Made by a program: the position numbers and the translations under genes. A stretch of 64,000 nt of DNA from RBG-16-66-20 sp035499575 (GTDB lineage: Bacteria > Pseudomonadota > Gammaproteobacteria > Burkholderiales > SG8-39), in the NCBI GenBank assembly GCA_035499575.1, contig DATJYN010000170.1:1-64000 (forward strand), written 5' to 3'. Every line of letters starts with the position of its first letter. Position 1 is the stretch's first letter. The notes beneath the pieces are model-generated. The model did not search any database and was not told the DNA's origin. It saw only the letters and a list, made by a program, of their open reading frames with translations. Below are positions 51,371 to 60,402 of the stretch, one piece after another.

Positions 51371-52927
51371 GTGAAAGTCGCGCGGGCGCTGATCAGCGTC
51401 TCCGACAAGACCGGTGTCGTCGAACTGGCGCGCGCCCTCGCCGCACGGAAGGTCGAGATCCTGTCCACCGGCGGCACCGCCGCGCTGCTCAAGAAGGAAG
51501 GCGTTCCGGTTACGGAAGTCTCGGCCCACACCGGCTTTCCAGAGATGCTCGATGGCCGGGTAAAGACCCTGCACCCGAAGATCCACGGCGGCATCCTGGC
51601 GCGGCGCGACCTGCGCGAACACATGGCGGCGATCGAAAGCGCGGGCATCCCGCCGATCGACCTGATTGTCGTCAACCTCTACCCGTTCGAGGCGACCGTG
51701 GCCGATCCCGACTGCGGCCTGGAGAATGCCATCGAGAACATCGACATCGGCGGGCCGGCGATGCTGCGCGCGGCCGCGAAGAACTACGGCGGCGTCGCGG
51801 TAGTGGTGGATCCGTCCGACTATGCGAAGGTACTGGAAGAAATCGGCGCGGGCGGTGCCGTTTCGGCGGCGACGCGGTTCGGGCTCGCAAAAAAGGTGTT
51901 CGCGCACACCGCCGCCTACGATGGCGCGATCGCGAACTACCTCACCTCGCTCGACGCCCAGGACAGGCGCCTGCCTTATCCGGACGTGCTCAGCCTGCAG
52001 TTCCGCAAGCTCCAGGACATGCGCTACGGCGAAAACCCGCACCAGACCGCGGCGTTCTACCGCGACGCGAATCCCGTCGCCGGCGGCATCGCCGCATATT
52101 CCGTGCTGCAGGGAAAAGAACTTTCGTACAACAACATCGCGGACTCCGATGCTGCCTGGGAATGCGTGAAGAGCTTTGCCGAACCAGCCTGCGTCATCGT
52201 CAAGCACGCCAATCCCTGCGGCGTAGCGATTGCGGACAGCCCGCTCGCGGCCTACCGCAAGGCCTTCAAGACCGATCCTACGTCCGCCTTCGGGGGCATC
52301 CTGGCCTTCAACCGCGCGCTCGACCGTGCGGCGGCAGAGGAGATCGGCAAGCAGTTCGCCGAGGTCATCATCGCGCCGCGCATCGAGCCGGCGGCGCGCG
52401 AAATCCTGGCCGGCAGGCAGAACCTGCGCGTGCTGGAGGTGCCGGTGGCGCATGAAACGCAGGCCCGCGACTTCAAGCGCGTCGGCGGCGGACTGCTGGT
52501 GCAAAGCACGGATGCGAAGGCGATCGACAGGAAAGATCTGGCTTTGAAAACAAAAAAGAAACCGAGCGAGGCGCAGTGGACCGACCTGCTCTTCGCCTGG
52601 AAGGTGGCGAGGTTCGTCAAATCGAACGCCATCGTGTTCTGCCGCGACGGCGCCACGGTCGGCGTCGGCGCCGGTCAGATGAGCCGCGTCGACAGCGCGC
52701 GCATCGCCGCGATCAAGGCGAAGAGCGCCGGCCTGGAGCTCGCCGACTCGGTGGTGGCATCGGACGCGTTCTTTCCGTTCCGCGACGGCCTGGACGCGGT
52801 GATCGACGCGGGCGCAGCCGCGGTGATCCAGCCCGGCGGCAGCGTGCGCGACGACGAGGTGATCGCGGCGGCCGACGAACGCGGCATCGCCATGGTCTTC
52901 ACCGGCGTGCGGCACTTCAGGCATTGA
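51371..52927 (+). CDS. purH: Bifunctional AICAR transformylase/IMP cyclohydrolase
   Basis: A 518-residue enzyme for the last two steps of IMP synthesis. N-terminal MGS-like cyclohydrolase domain (ALISVSDKTGVVELAR, LSTGGTAALLK, LDGRVKTLHPKIHGG) and C-terminal AICAR transformylase (RYGENPHQTAAFYR, VKHANPCGVA). The GTG at 51371 is preceded by GGGGAAA; the frame is open back into fis but there the residues are antisense-like. 13 bases before purD. Confidence 0.96.
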   Translation: MKVARALISVSDKTGVVELARALAARKVEILSTGGTAALLKKEGVPVTEVSAHTGFPEMLDGRVKTLHPKIHGGILARRDLREHMAAIESAGIPPIDLIVVNLYPFEATVADPDCGLENAIENIDIGGPAMLRAAAKNYGGVAVVVDPSDYAKVLEEIGAGGAVSAATRFGLAKKVFAHTAAYDGAIANYLTSLDAQDRRLPYPDVLSLQFRKLQDMRYGENPHQTAAFYRDANPVAGGIAAYSVLQGKELSYNNIADSDAAWECVKSFAEPACVIVKHANPCGVAIADSPLAAYRKAFKTDPTSAFGGILAFNRALDRAAAEEIGKQFAEVIIAPRIEPAAREILAGRQNLRVLEVPVAHETQARDFKRVGGGLLVQSTDAKAIDRKDLALKTKKKPSEAQWTDLLFAWKVARFVKSNAIVFCRDGATVGVGAGQMSRVDSARIAAIKAKSAGLELADSVVASDAFFPFRDGLDAVIDAGAAAVIQPGGSVRDDEVIAAADERGIAMVFTGVRHFRH

Positions 52928-52940
52928 ACCGGAAGCTGCC

Positions 52941-54212
52941 GTGAAACTCCTGGTTATCGGCGCCGGCGGGCGCGAGCACGCGATGGCGTGGCGGCTTGCG
53001 CAAAGCCCGAAGGTGCAGAAGGTTTTCGTCTCGCCCGGCAACGGCGGCACGGCGACGGAGAATGGTCTCGAGAATCTGGCACTGACTGATTTTCCCCAGC
53101 TAATTTCTTTCTGCAAAAAGGAACAGATCCACCTGACCGTAGTCGGACCGGAGGCGCCGCTCTCCGCCGGCATCGTCGACGCCTTCCAGGAAGCCGGGCT
53201 GAAAATATTCGGGCCGGTGCGCGCGGCGGCGCAACTCGAGGCTTCGAAGGACTTTGCCAAGCAGTTCATGCTGCGCCACGGCCTGCCGACCGCGAGGCAT
53301 GCCACGTTCACCGGCGCCGCGGAAGCGAAGGCCTACATCGACAAGCAGGGCGCGCCGATCGTCGTCAAGGCGGACGGCCTCGCCGCGGGCAAGGGCGTGG
53401 TGGTCGCCGCGACCATCGCCGAAGCGAAGGCGGCCGTCGACCTGATGCTGGTCGAGAACAAGCTGGGCGACGCCGGCGCGCGCGTGGTGATCGAAGAATT
53501 CCTTGAAGGCGAGGAAGCCAGCTTCATCGTGATGGCGGACGGCGCGCACGCGCTGCCGCTTGCCACCAGCCAGGACCACAAGCGGCTGAAGGACGGCGAC
53601 CAGGGTCCGAATACCGGCGGCATGGGCGCCTACTCGCCCGCGCCGGTGGTCACGCCGCAGCTGCATGCGCGCGTGATGCGCGAAATCATCCGGCCGGCGA
53701 TCGCCGGGATGGCGAAGGACGGCACGCCCTACGTCGGATTTCTTTATGCAGGCCTGATGATCGACAAGGCAGGCAATCCGAAGACGCTGGAGTTCAACTG
53801 CCGCCTGGGCGACCCGGAAACGCAGCCGATCATGCTGCGCCTGAAGTCCGACCTGCTCGGACTCGTCGAACACGCGCTCGAGGGCTCGCTGAACCGCGCC
53901 GCCGCCGACTGGGACCGCCGCCCGGCGCTCGGCGTGGTGCTCGCCGCTCCCGGCTATCCGGACGAGCCGCGCAAGGGAGCGGAAATCTCCGGCCTGCGCA
54001 AGGGCAGCGACGACTGCCGCGTGTTCCACGCCGGCACCAAACTCGAGGGCCGGAAAATCGTCACCAACGGCGGCCGCGTGCTCTGCGTCACCGCGCTCGG
54101 CGACTCGCTGAAGATGGCCCGCAGCCGCGCTTACGCTGCGGTCGACGAGATCCGCTTCGACGGCATGCAGTTCCGCAAGGACATCGGGCACCGGGCGTTG
54201 AAGAAGGGTTGA
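52941..54212 (+). CDS. purD: Phosphoribosylamine-glycine ligase
   Basis: A 423-residue ATP-grasp enzyme, the second step of purine synthesis. N-terminal VIGAGGREHAMAWRLAQS, ATP-grasp motif QDHKRLKDGDQGPNTGGMGA, and EFNCRLGDPETQPI with metal Glu/Asn. GTG start. Sits in the purH-purD-hemF order usual for this group. Confidence 0.97.
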   Translation: MKLLVIGAGGREHAMAWRLAQSPKVQKVFVSPGNGGTATENGLENLALTDFPQLISFCKKEQIHLTVVGPEAPLSAGIVDAFQEAGLKIFGPVRAAAQLEASKDFAKQFMLRHGLPTARHATFTGAAEAKAYIDKQGAPIVVKADGLAAGKGVVVAATIAEAKAAVDLMLVENKLGDAGARVVIEEFLEGEEASFIVMADGAHALPLATSQDHKRLKDGDQGPNTGGMGAYSPAPVVTPQLHARVMREIIRPAIAGMAKDGTPYVGFLYAGLMIDKAGNPKTLEFNCRLGDPETQPIMLRLKSDLLGLVEHALEGSLNRAAADWDRRPALGVVLAAPGYPDEPRKGAEISGLRKGSDDCRVFHAGTKLEGRKIVTNGGRVLCVTALGDSLKMARSRAYAAVDEIRFDGMQFRKDIGHRALKKG

Positions 54213-54216
54213 AGGC

Positions 54217-55098
54217 TTGGATACCCGCCCGGTCCGCGACTACTTCACCGCGCTGCAGGCGCGCATCGTCGGGGCGCTCGCGCAGCTCGACGGCACGCCG
54301 TTCGCGACCGAACACTGGGAGCGCGCCGAGGGCGGCGGCGGCGCTTCCTGCTACGTCGAGGAAGGCAGGCTGCTGGAGCGCGGCGGCGTCAATTTCTCTC
54401 ACGTCAGCGGCGCCCAATTGCCGCCCAGCGCCTCGGCCTCGCGGCCCGAGCTCGCCGGCAAGCGCTTCGAGGCGATGGGCGTGTCGCTGGTGCTGCATCC
54501 GCGCAATCCCTATTGCCCGACGGTGCACATGAACGTGCGGTTCTTTTCCTCGGGCGACACCTGGTGGTTCGGCGGCGGCATGGATCTGACGCCCTACTAC
54601 GGCTTCGAGGAGGACGCGAAGCATTTCCACGCTACCTGCAAGCGCGCGCTCGAGCCTTTCGGCGCCGGCCTGCACCCGCGCTACAAGAAGTGGTGCGACG
54701 AGTACTTCTTCCTGAAGCACCGCAACGAAGCGCGCGGCGTCGGCGGCATCTTCTTCGATGACCTGGCCGAACCCGATTTCGACACCGCGTTCTCGATCAC
54801 GCGTTCGGTCGGCGACCACTTCATCACCGCCTACGCGCCGATCATCGAGCGCCGCAGCGGCATGCCATGGACCGGCGCCGAGCGCGCATTCCAGTGCTAT
54901 CGGCGCGGGCGTTACGTGGAATTCAACCTGGTCTACGACCGCGGCACCCTGTTCGGCCTGCAGTCCGGCGGCCGCACGGAAGCCATCCTGATGTCCCTGC
55001 CGCCTGCCGTCACCTGGCGCTACGGCTGGACGCCCACACCCGGTTCGCCCGAAGCCAGGCTCTACTCCGACTTCCTCAAGCCGAAAGACTGGGTCTAG
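54217..55098 (+). CDS. hemF: Oxygen-dependent coproporphyrinogen III oxidase
   Basis: A 293-residue enzyme converting coproporphyrinogen III to protoporphyrinogen IX with O2. Signature motifs NPYCPTVHMNVRFF, WFGGGMDLTPYY and EFNLVYDRGTLFGL are intact. The start is TTG 54217, four bases after the purD stop; no other start fits the conserved N-terminus. Stop overlaps the convergent ASCH gene by the bases CTAG. Confidence 0.95.
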   Translation: MDTRPVRDYFTALQARIVGALAQLDGTPFATEHWERAEGGGGASCYVEEGRLLERGGVNFSHVSGAQLPPSASASRPELAGKRFEAMGVSLVLHPRNPYCPTVHMNVRFFSSGDTWWFGGGMDLTPYYGFEEDAKHFHATCKRALEPFGAGLHPRYKKWCDEYFFLKHRNEARGVGGIFFDDLAEPDFDTAFSITRSVGDHFITAYAPIIERRSGMPWTGAERAFQCYRRGRYVEFNLVYDRGTLFGLQSGGRTEAILMSLPPAVTWRYGWTPTPGSPEARLYSDFLKPKDWV

Positions 55099-55592
55099 CG
55101 GGTCCAGGCCAGCCGAAAGCGCTGGCATATCACCAGCGTCGTTTCCCCGAATTCGCCGCCCTGCCTGGCGCACACCCTGCCGAAATACTTCCGGTGAGCG
55201 GCCTGCCAGGACGCCAGCGTCCCGTCGCCTTCGCCCTCGTCAGCCGCGAATGCCGCATCCACCTCCTGAAAGGGAACCTGCCGGACTTCGACCAGCTCGA
55301 TGATCGCGACAGGTACGCCGTCCGCCCGCGTGACAATGCCGACGTCGCCGGATTTCGGCAACGGCAACCCGGGGAAAGTGAACTCGGCCGGCAAGCTGGC
55401 AGTAGCCCGTTTCCGTCCAGCTACCACAAGTGCAGCCAGTTCATCGGCGAGGGCTGGGGAATCGCCGAAGGCAAACGTATCCGGCGCGGCGCGGTGATGA
55501 GGGTGGCCGTCCGACAATGTGCCGAGGTAGCGTTGCCAGAAGTTCGCGGCAGCTTCCGTCAGCGGCAAGAATCGGCCGCCTTCCGAGGCCAT
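55095..55592 (-). CDS. ASCH-domain protein
   Basis: A 165-residue cytoplasmic protein of the ASCH/PUA-like fold, with the GxKxxT motif as GRKRATASLPAEF and the later VVEVRQ-type strand (IIELVEVRQVPFQEVD). Members have been linked to RNA binding or to hydrolysis of modified cytidines. Its ATG shares one base with the hemY stop (TGATG), so it ends the leftward hem operon. No other operon clue points to its substrate. Confidence 0.8.
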   Translation of the reverse strand: MASEGGRFLPLTEAAANFWQRYLGTLSDGHPHHRAAPDTFAFGDSPALADELAALVVAGRKRATASLPAEFTFPGLPLPKSGDVGIVTRADGVPVAIIELVEVRQVPFQEVDAAFAADEGEGDGTLASWQAAHRKYFGRVCARQGGEFGETTLVICQRFRLAWTR

Positions 55593-56782
55593 CAGGGCAA
55601 TTCTCCGGCCCGCCGGAAATGCTTCTGCGCCTCGGCGGTGCGGCTTTCGCGTTCGGCAAGCCGCGCGAGCTCCAAGTGGGCAGCACGCGATTCGCCGAAG
55701 GACAGGCTGGCTTCCAGGTAATTCTGCGCCTTGCCCCATAGTTCCGCGGCCACGCAAAGCCGACCCAGTGCGGCGAGCAGCTGCGCGTCCTGAGGACGCT
55801 CGCGCAGCCAGCGTTCGGCGCGCTCGATGCGCACGCGCGCTTCTTCCTGCGTACGTTGCGGATCCATTTTCGGCAGTTCGCCGTAGAGCTGCGCCAGCCC
55901 GCCGCTCCATTCCGCAGCCAGGCTGCGCTCGAGCAAATCGCGCGCCAGCGGAGCGTTGCCCAGCGCGGCGGCGCGGCGCGCGGCGGCGGCGGCGACGCGC
56001 GGATGCGCCAGGTCCCCGGCCGGCATGCGCCGCAGCAGCGCTTCCAGCTCGCCGCGGTCGCCCGCGGCGCGCGCCATCAACTCGATCTGCGCCTGCACGC
56101 GATGTTCTTCCGCGATTGCCGGCGCCAGCGCACCCCGCTTGTCGAGCAGCGTCGCCAGGCGCAGCACCTCCTCCCAATCCTGAGCGCCGCGCTCAGCGCG
56201 CAACTGCATGCGGGCGGCGGCGATGTGCCGCGGGCCCGCGCCGCGCAGGTTTCGCAGCGCGTTGCGTGCGCTGGCAAAGTCGCGCTCATCCAGCGCCAGT
56301 TCCGCCTGCGTGAGCAGGCGCGCAGTGTGCAGCGCCTCGCCCGCGCCTTCGGCGCGTTCCAGCCACAGGCCGCGCCGCTCGAACTCGTGCATCTGGTGCG
56401 CCGCACGCGCCGCGATCAGCGCCGCGATGCCGGGCGCCGCGCCCGCTTCCCAGGCCAGCGCGGCTTCTTTTTCCGCCCGCGAATAGCGTCCTTCGAAGTA
56501 GTACTGCAGCGCCGCGGCAAGGGCATTCTGTGCCTGCAGGCGCTTGCGCCTTTCGCGGTAGGCGCGCACCTGCGCCGGTAGCGCCAGGGTATGGCTCACG
56601 AGGCGCACGACGACGTAGGCGGCGCCGAAAGCCGCCAGTACGGCAAGCGCGAACAGCAGCATCGACACTTCGACACGCCAGGGCGGGTAGACAAACAGCA
56701 CGTAGCCCTCGCCGAAGCGGCCGGCCACCGCAAGCGCGGCCGCCGCGGCAAATACCGCCAGCAGCCAGAACAGCGCACGCAT
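55592..56782 (-). CDS. hemY: HemY-type TPR protein of heme synthesis operon
   Basis: A 396-residue inner-membrane protein. Two N-terminal helices (about 2-22 and 42-62) precede cytoplasmic TPR repeats. The proteobacterial HemY assists late heme-synthesis enzymes; its exact role is unsettled and it is unrelated to the Bacillus HemY oxidase. ATG 56782 follows a duplicated start region (see the tandem repeat). GTG at 56785 is a less likely start. Confidence 0.9.
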   Translation of the reverse strand: MRALFWLLAVFAAAAALAVAGRFGEGYVLFVYPPWRVEVSMLLFALAVLAAFGAAYVVVRLVSHTLALPAQVRAYRERRKRLQAQNALAAALQYYFEGRYSRAEKEAALAWEAGAAPGIAALIAARAAHQMHEFERRGLWLERAEGAGEALHTARLLTQAELALDERDFASARNALRNLRGAGPRHIAAARMQLRAERGAQDWEEVLRLATLLDKRGALAPAIAEEHRVQAQIELMARAAGDRGELEALLRRMPAGDLAHPRVAAAAARRAAALGNAPLARDLLERSLAAEWSGGLAQLYGELPKMDPQRTQEEARVRIERAERWLRERPQDAQLLAALGRLCVAAELWGKAQNYLEASLSFGESRAAHLELARLAERESRTAEAQKHFRRAGELP

Positions 56783-56836
56783 CACGCGCTCCCCGCCAGC
56801 GCACGCATCACGCGCTCCCCGCCAGCGCGCGCATCA
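56771..56836 (-). repeat. 26-bp tandem duplication making two 8-codon mini-cistrons between hemX and hemY
   Basis: Two full 26-base units (56771-56796, 56797-56822) and part of a third (to 56836). Read leftwards, each copy carries a start ATG (56834, 56808, 56782) and a GGGGAG ribosome-binding site. The first two ATGs each open an eight-codon frame MRALAGSA ending in TGA that overlaps the next ATG (TGATG). The third ATG is the hemY start. The hemX stop overlaps the first ATG in the same way. Confidence 0.85.
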
Positions 56837-57877
56837 ACTACTGCCGCGCTCGCGGCGCGTCTTGAAGCTGCGCACCGCATCGAGGCTGTCGGAAATGCTC
56901 GGCGGCTCGAAGGTGACGGAGGCGAGAGACAACTGCTTCAACTGCGCCAGCGCGGCCTGCGAAGCCTTGGCGCGCGCGTCGAAATAGCGCTGGATCCAGC
57001 TCTGCGCCGTGCGCAGGTCCTCGCGGTAGCCCGCTTCGTCACGCGTCAGCAGCGCGAGGCGTGCGTTCAGGAGCCGCAGCTTGAGGTTCTCGCGCAGGAA
57101 CCAGGCCTGCGGCGGCGGCAGCAGCGGCGGCTCGGGTGCATCGACGCGGCGCACCACCACGAGTTGGCGCAGTTCCCGCCAGACGTCGCCGCCGAGCCGT
57201 TCGAAGAAGCCGTCCTCCTGCGCAGCGGTCCCCGCCTTGGCCGACTTGGCAGTCGCCGGCCGCTCGATGCGCTCGTCAAAGGCGAGCGGCAGCCCGTCTA
57301 CCGAGGCCGCCAGCCGGTCCAAGGCGAGCGAAAGCCCCGGCACGTCCAGCGCCGGCAACGCCTTCAGCCGCTCGATGTCGCGTGCTAGCGCGCGGCGCAC
57401 GGGCAGGAATTGCGGCCGGTCCGCGCGCGACAGACGCCCCTCGGCAAGCTGCAGTGCCAGCAGCGCCGCGCGCACGTTGCCAGACAGCTGCAACTGCTGC
57501 TGCGCGATCGCCAGGACCTGCTCGATTTCGGCCAGCTGCCACTCGTCGCGATTGCGCGCCAGCTCCTGGTAAAGCGCTTCCAGCGCCACCTGCTGGTTCT
57601 GCGAGTCCGCGAGCTTGGCCTCCAGCACGCCGATCTTCGCCTGCGCGTCGCGCAAGCCTTCCTGCGCCGCCGTGCCGAGCGCGCGCGCATCGCGGCTTTC
57701 GGATTCGATGTCGCGCAGGCGCCTGGCGAGTTCCTCCTGCGTTGCGCCGATGCGCCCGCGCGTATCGAACCAGAGCGCGGCGACGATGATCGCCAGCAAC
57801 ACAAGCGCTACTGCGAACACGCGCGAAACCGGGCGCGGCGCGGCGGCGGGTGTCGGCGGAAGCGCGGTTTCGTCCAT
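56834..57877 (-). CDS. hemX: HemX-type membrane protein of heme synthesis operon
   Basis: A 347-residue protein. A short cytoplasmic N-terminus, one helix (about 20-37: VFAVALVLLAIIVAALWF), then a coiled coil (about 44-120) and a helical domain that is probably periplasmic. Fits the HemX family, often misnamed as uroporphyrinogen methyltransferase; no methyltransferase motif is present. It lies between hemD and hemY as usual. Confidence 0.9.
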   Translation of the reverse strand: MDETALPPTPAAAPRPVSRVFAVALVLLAIIVAALWFDTRGRIGATQEELARRLRDIESESRDARALGTAAQEGLRDAQAKIGVLEAKLADSQNQQVALEALYQELARNRDEWQLAEIEQVLAIAQQQLQLSGNVRAALLALQLAEGRLSRADRPQFLPVRRALARDIERLKALPALDVPGLSLALDRLAASVDGLPLAFDERIERPATAKSAKAGTAAQEDGFFERLGGDVWRELRQLVVVRRVDAPEPPLLPPPQAWFLRENLKLRLLNARLALLTRDEAGYREDLRTAQSWIQRYFDARAKASQAALAQLKQLSLASVTFEPPSISDSLDAVRSFKTRRERGSS

Positions 57878-57887
57878 GCGCCCTGTA

Positions 57888-58673
57888 TTATCTCGCAGCG
57901 CCGAAATGCGCGGTCAGCGCGGCGAGCATTTCGGTGTCGCGCGGGCCGGCGACGATTGGCCCCCGCAATCCGCGCTGAAGCGCCGCTTCGGCAACGCGCG
58001 CATGCGGCACGAAAAGCGGCACGCCGGACATTCTTTGCGCGGCGTCATTTCCCAGCATGGCGATAAGGTTCGCCAGTCCTTCAGCGGAAGATACCGTCAC
58101 CGCGTCCAGGCCGCCCGCCCATGCTTCGCGCAGGCGACCGCCATCCGCGGGCCGCACGCGCCGGTAGCAGGCCGCGTATTCGACTGTCGCGCCGCGCGCA
58201 GCCAGTGTTTCGCCCAGCAGCCTGCGTCCTTCATCGCCGCGGAAAATCACGATGCGCTTGCCGTTCACCCGGACAAGTTCAGGCAAGGCGAGCAGCGCTT
58301 CGCTGTCGGACTTCGCAGGCGGGGCGAGCACGCGCGCGAACCCCTGCGCCACGAGTTCCGCTCGGCTGCCCTGACCGACGGTGGCGACTCCCAGGCGTAC
58401 CGGCCAGGTCTTGCCGCCGCGCCGTGCGCGCAGCATCGCGAGCGCCTTGCGCACCGCGTTCCGGCTCACGAAGATCGCCAGGTCGAAGGATTCCAGCCGG
58501 TCCGCCACGTCATGGAACGGGCCCGGGTCGGCAAGGTCGCGGACTTCGATGGCTGCAACGCAGACCGGCTCGCCGCCCGCGTCGCGGATGCGCTGCGCCA
58601 GGCCCTCGGCCTGAGCATCCGGGCGCGTAACGAGAATGCGCCGACCTGCGAGAGGTGCCGCTCGTGGTTTCAT
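57888..58673 (-). CDS. hemD: Uroporphyrinogen-III synthase
   Basis: A 261-residue enzyme that closes and inverts the tetrapyrrole ring. The family is poorly conserved, but ILVTRPDAQAEGLAQRI, the FVSRNAV segment, and TVSSAEGLANL are typical. ATGA overlap with hemC; 10 bases to hemX. Confidence 0.92.
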   Translation of the reverse strand: MKPRAAPLAGRRILVTRPDAQAEGLAQRIRDAGGEPVCVAAIEVRDLADPGPFHDVADRLESFDLAIFVSRNAVRKALAMLRARRGGKTWPVRLGVATVGQGSRAELVAQGFARVLAPPAKSDSEALLALPELVRVNGKRIVIFRGDEGRRLLGETLAARGATVEYAACYRRVRPADGGRLREAWAGGLDAVTVSSAEGLANLIAMLGNDAAQRMSGVPLFVPHARVAEAALQRGLRGPIVAGPRDTEMLAALTAHFGAAR

Positions 58674-59614
58674 GGCTCGAGCGCGGCGAGGATCTCGGTC
58701 GCGCCACGCTCGCGCAGCAGGCCGGCAACTCGCAGGCCGAGTTCCTCCGGGCGCGCGGCGTCGCCCTCGCCCTCTGCGCGGGCGAAGCGCTTGCCGTCGG
58801 GCGAGGCGACCAGCGCGCGCAGCTGCAGCCTGCCGGAGCGGGCTTCGGCGAAAGCGCCGAGCGGGATGGTGCAGCTGCCGCCGAGCGCGCGGTTCACTTC
58901 GCGTTCGGCTCGCACGCAGGCGCCCGCAGCCGCGTCGGCAAGCGGTGCTACCAGCGTTTTCACATCGGCGCGCGCCGTCAGGCACTCGATGCCGAGTGCC
59001 GCTTGCCCGGCCGCGGGCAGGCAATCTTCGATCGGCAGGAAACTGCGGATACGCGCCTCGAGCCCGAGGCGCTTCAGGCCAGCCGCCGCCAGCACGATCG
59101 CTGCATATTCGCCGCGGTCCAGCTTGGCGATGCGCGTATCCACATTGCCGCGCAGCGGCCGGATGTCGAGCGACGGGTAGCGCGCGGCGATCTGCGCCTG
59201 TCGGCGCAGGCTCGAGGTACCGAGCGCCGCGCCAGCCGGCAGCGCGGCGAAGTCCTCGTACTTCTGCGAAACAAAGGCATCCCGGGGGTCCTCGCGTTCG
59301 AGCACCGCCGCGAGCGCGTAGCCCGGTGGCAGCTCGACCGGCACGTCCTTCATGGAATGCACCGCAATGTCAGCGCGGCCTTCGGCCAGGGCGGCTTCCA
59401 GCTCCTTCACGAACAGTCCCTTGCCGCCGATCTTGGCGAGCGAGGCATCGAGCTGCTCATCGCCGCGCGTAGACAACGGCACCAGCGTCACGCGCAGGCC
59501 GCCATGCAGTGCCCCAGGCGCGCTGTATAGCGCCTCCAGGCGCTCCTTCACGTGCTCCGCCTGCCACAGCGCGAGACGGCTGCGGCGCGTCGCGACGCGC
59601 AGTTCATTAGTCAC
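58670..59614 (-). CDS. hemC: Hydroxymethylbilane synthase (porphobilinogen deaminase)
   Basis: A 314-residue enzyme that polymerises four porphobilinogens. RVATRRSRLALWQA at the N-terminus, AVHSMKDVP with catalytic D90, and GGSCTIPLGA with C248, which carries the dipyrromethane cofactor. GTG 59614 overlaps the algR stop (GTGA). Confidence 0.97.
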   Translation of the reverse strand: MTNELRVATRRSRLALWQAEHVKERLEALYSAPGALHGGLRVTLVPLSTRGDEQLDASLAKIGGKGLFVKELEAALAEGRADIAVHSMKDVPVELPPGYALAAVLEREDPRDAFVSQKYEDFAALPAGAALGTSSLRRQAQIAARYPSLDIRPLRGNVDTRIAKLDRGEYAAIVLAAAGLKRLGLEARIRSFLPIEDCLPAAGQAALGIECLTARADVKTLVAPLADAAAGACVRAEREVNRALGGSCTIPLGAFAEARSGRLQLRALVASPDGKRFARAEGEGDAARPEELGLRVAGLLRERGATEILAALEP

Positions 59615-60402
59615 TCTGTTGCCTCGGGCAGCACGCTTTTGACCGCCGGCCACTGGCGCCGGCTTACCGGCAGCCGCTCGGCCAGGCCTTCCAGCACGAC
59701 GTTCCAGTGCGGCTCTTCCTCCGAACCGCCCGCGACGCGCTCGAAGCCACGAATCGCCGCGCGCGCCACCAGGCAGTTGCGGTGCACGCGCACGAAGCGC
59801 TCCGCGAACTCCCGTTCAATGGAGATCAGCGGCTCCTCGATCAGGTGCTCGCCGGCGCTGGTGCGCAACGTGACGTATTTCAGCTCCGCTTTCAGGTACA
59901 GCACCTCGCCGACCGGCACCAGTGCGATGCGGTTGCGCTCGGCAACGGAAAAGAATTCGCGCGCAGCCGCGTTCGCCCGTTTTCCGGCGCGTTCCAGCCG
60001 CTCTTTCGGCGCGGGGCCCGCGGCGCGCGCCTTTTTCAACGCCGCCGCCAGACGTTCGGCGCGCACCGGCTTCATCAGGTAGTCGAGCGCATTCAGTTCG
60101 AACGCCTCGACCGCGTGCCGGTCGTGCGCGGTGATGAAAATGATCGCCGGCCCGTTTTCCAGGCCGCTGAGATGGCGCGCCAGTTCGATGCCGCCCATTC
60201 CCGGCATCTGGATATCCAGCAGCAGCACCTGAGCGCCGCTTGCTGGCAGCTGCTCGATGACTTCCAGTCCGTTCGACGCCTCGCCTGCGACGCTGGTGGC
60301 GACCTCGTCGCGAAGGTCCGCAAGCAATTCCTTCAGCCGGGCGCGCGCCGGCGCCTCGTCGTCGGCGATGAACACCCGCAGCTCGTATGCCGCATCGCTC
60401 AC
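59611..60402 (-). CDS. algR: LytTR-family response regulator (AlgR-like)
   Basis: A 263-residue regulator. Receiver domain (8-125) with phospho-acceptor D63 (LLLDIQMPG) and D14-D15-E16; LytTR DNA-binding domain (about 155-260: EVLYLKAELKYVTLRTS). GTG start overlaps the kinase stop. The algZ-algR-hemC-hemD order next to argH matches Pseudomonas, where AlgR controls alginate and motility; here the regulon is unknown, and no alginate genes are in the window. Confidence 0.92.
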   Translation of the reverse strand: MSDAAYELRVFIADDEAPARARLKELLADLRDEVATSVAGEASNGLEVIEQLPASGAQVLLLDIQMPGMGGIELARHLSGLENGPAIIFITAHDRHAVEAFELNALDYLMKPVRAERLAAALKKARAAGPAPKERLERAGKRANAAAREFFSVAERNRIALVPVGEVLYLKAELKYVTLRTSAGEHLIEEPLISIEREFAERFVRVHRNCLVARAAIRGFERVAGGSEEEPHWNVVLEGLAERLPVSRRQWPAVKSVLPEATE

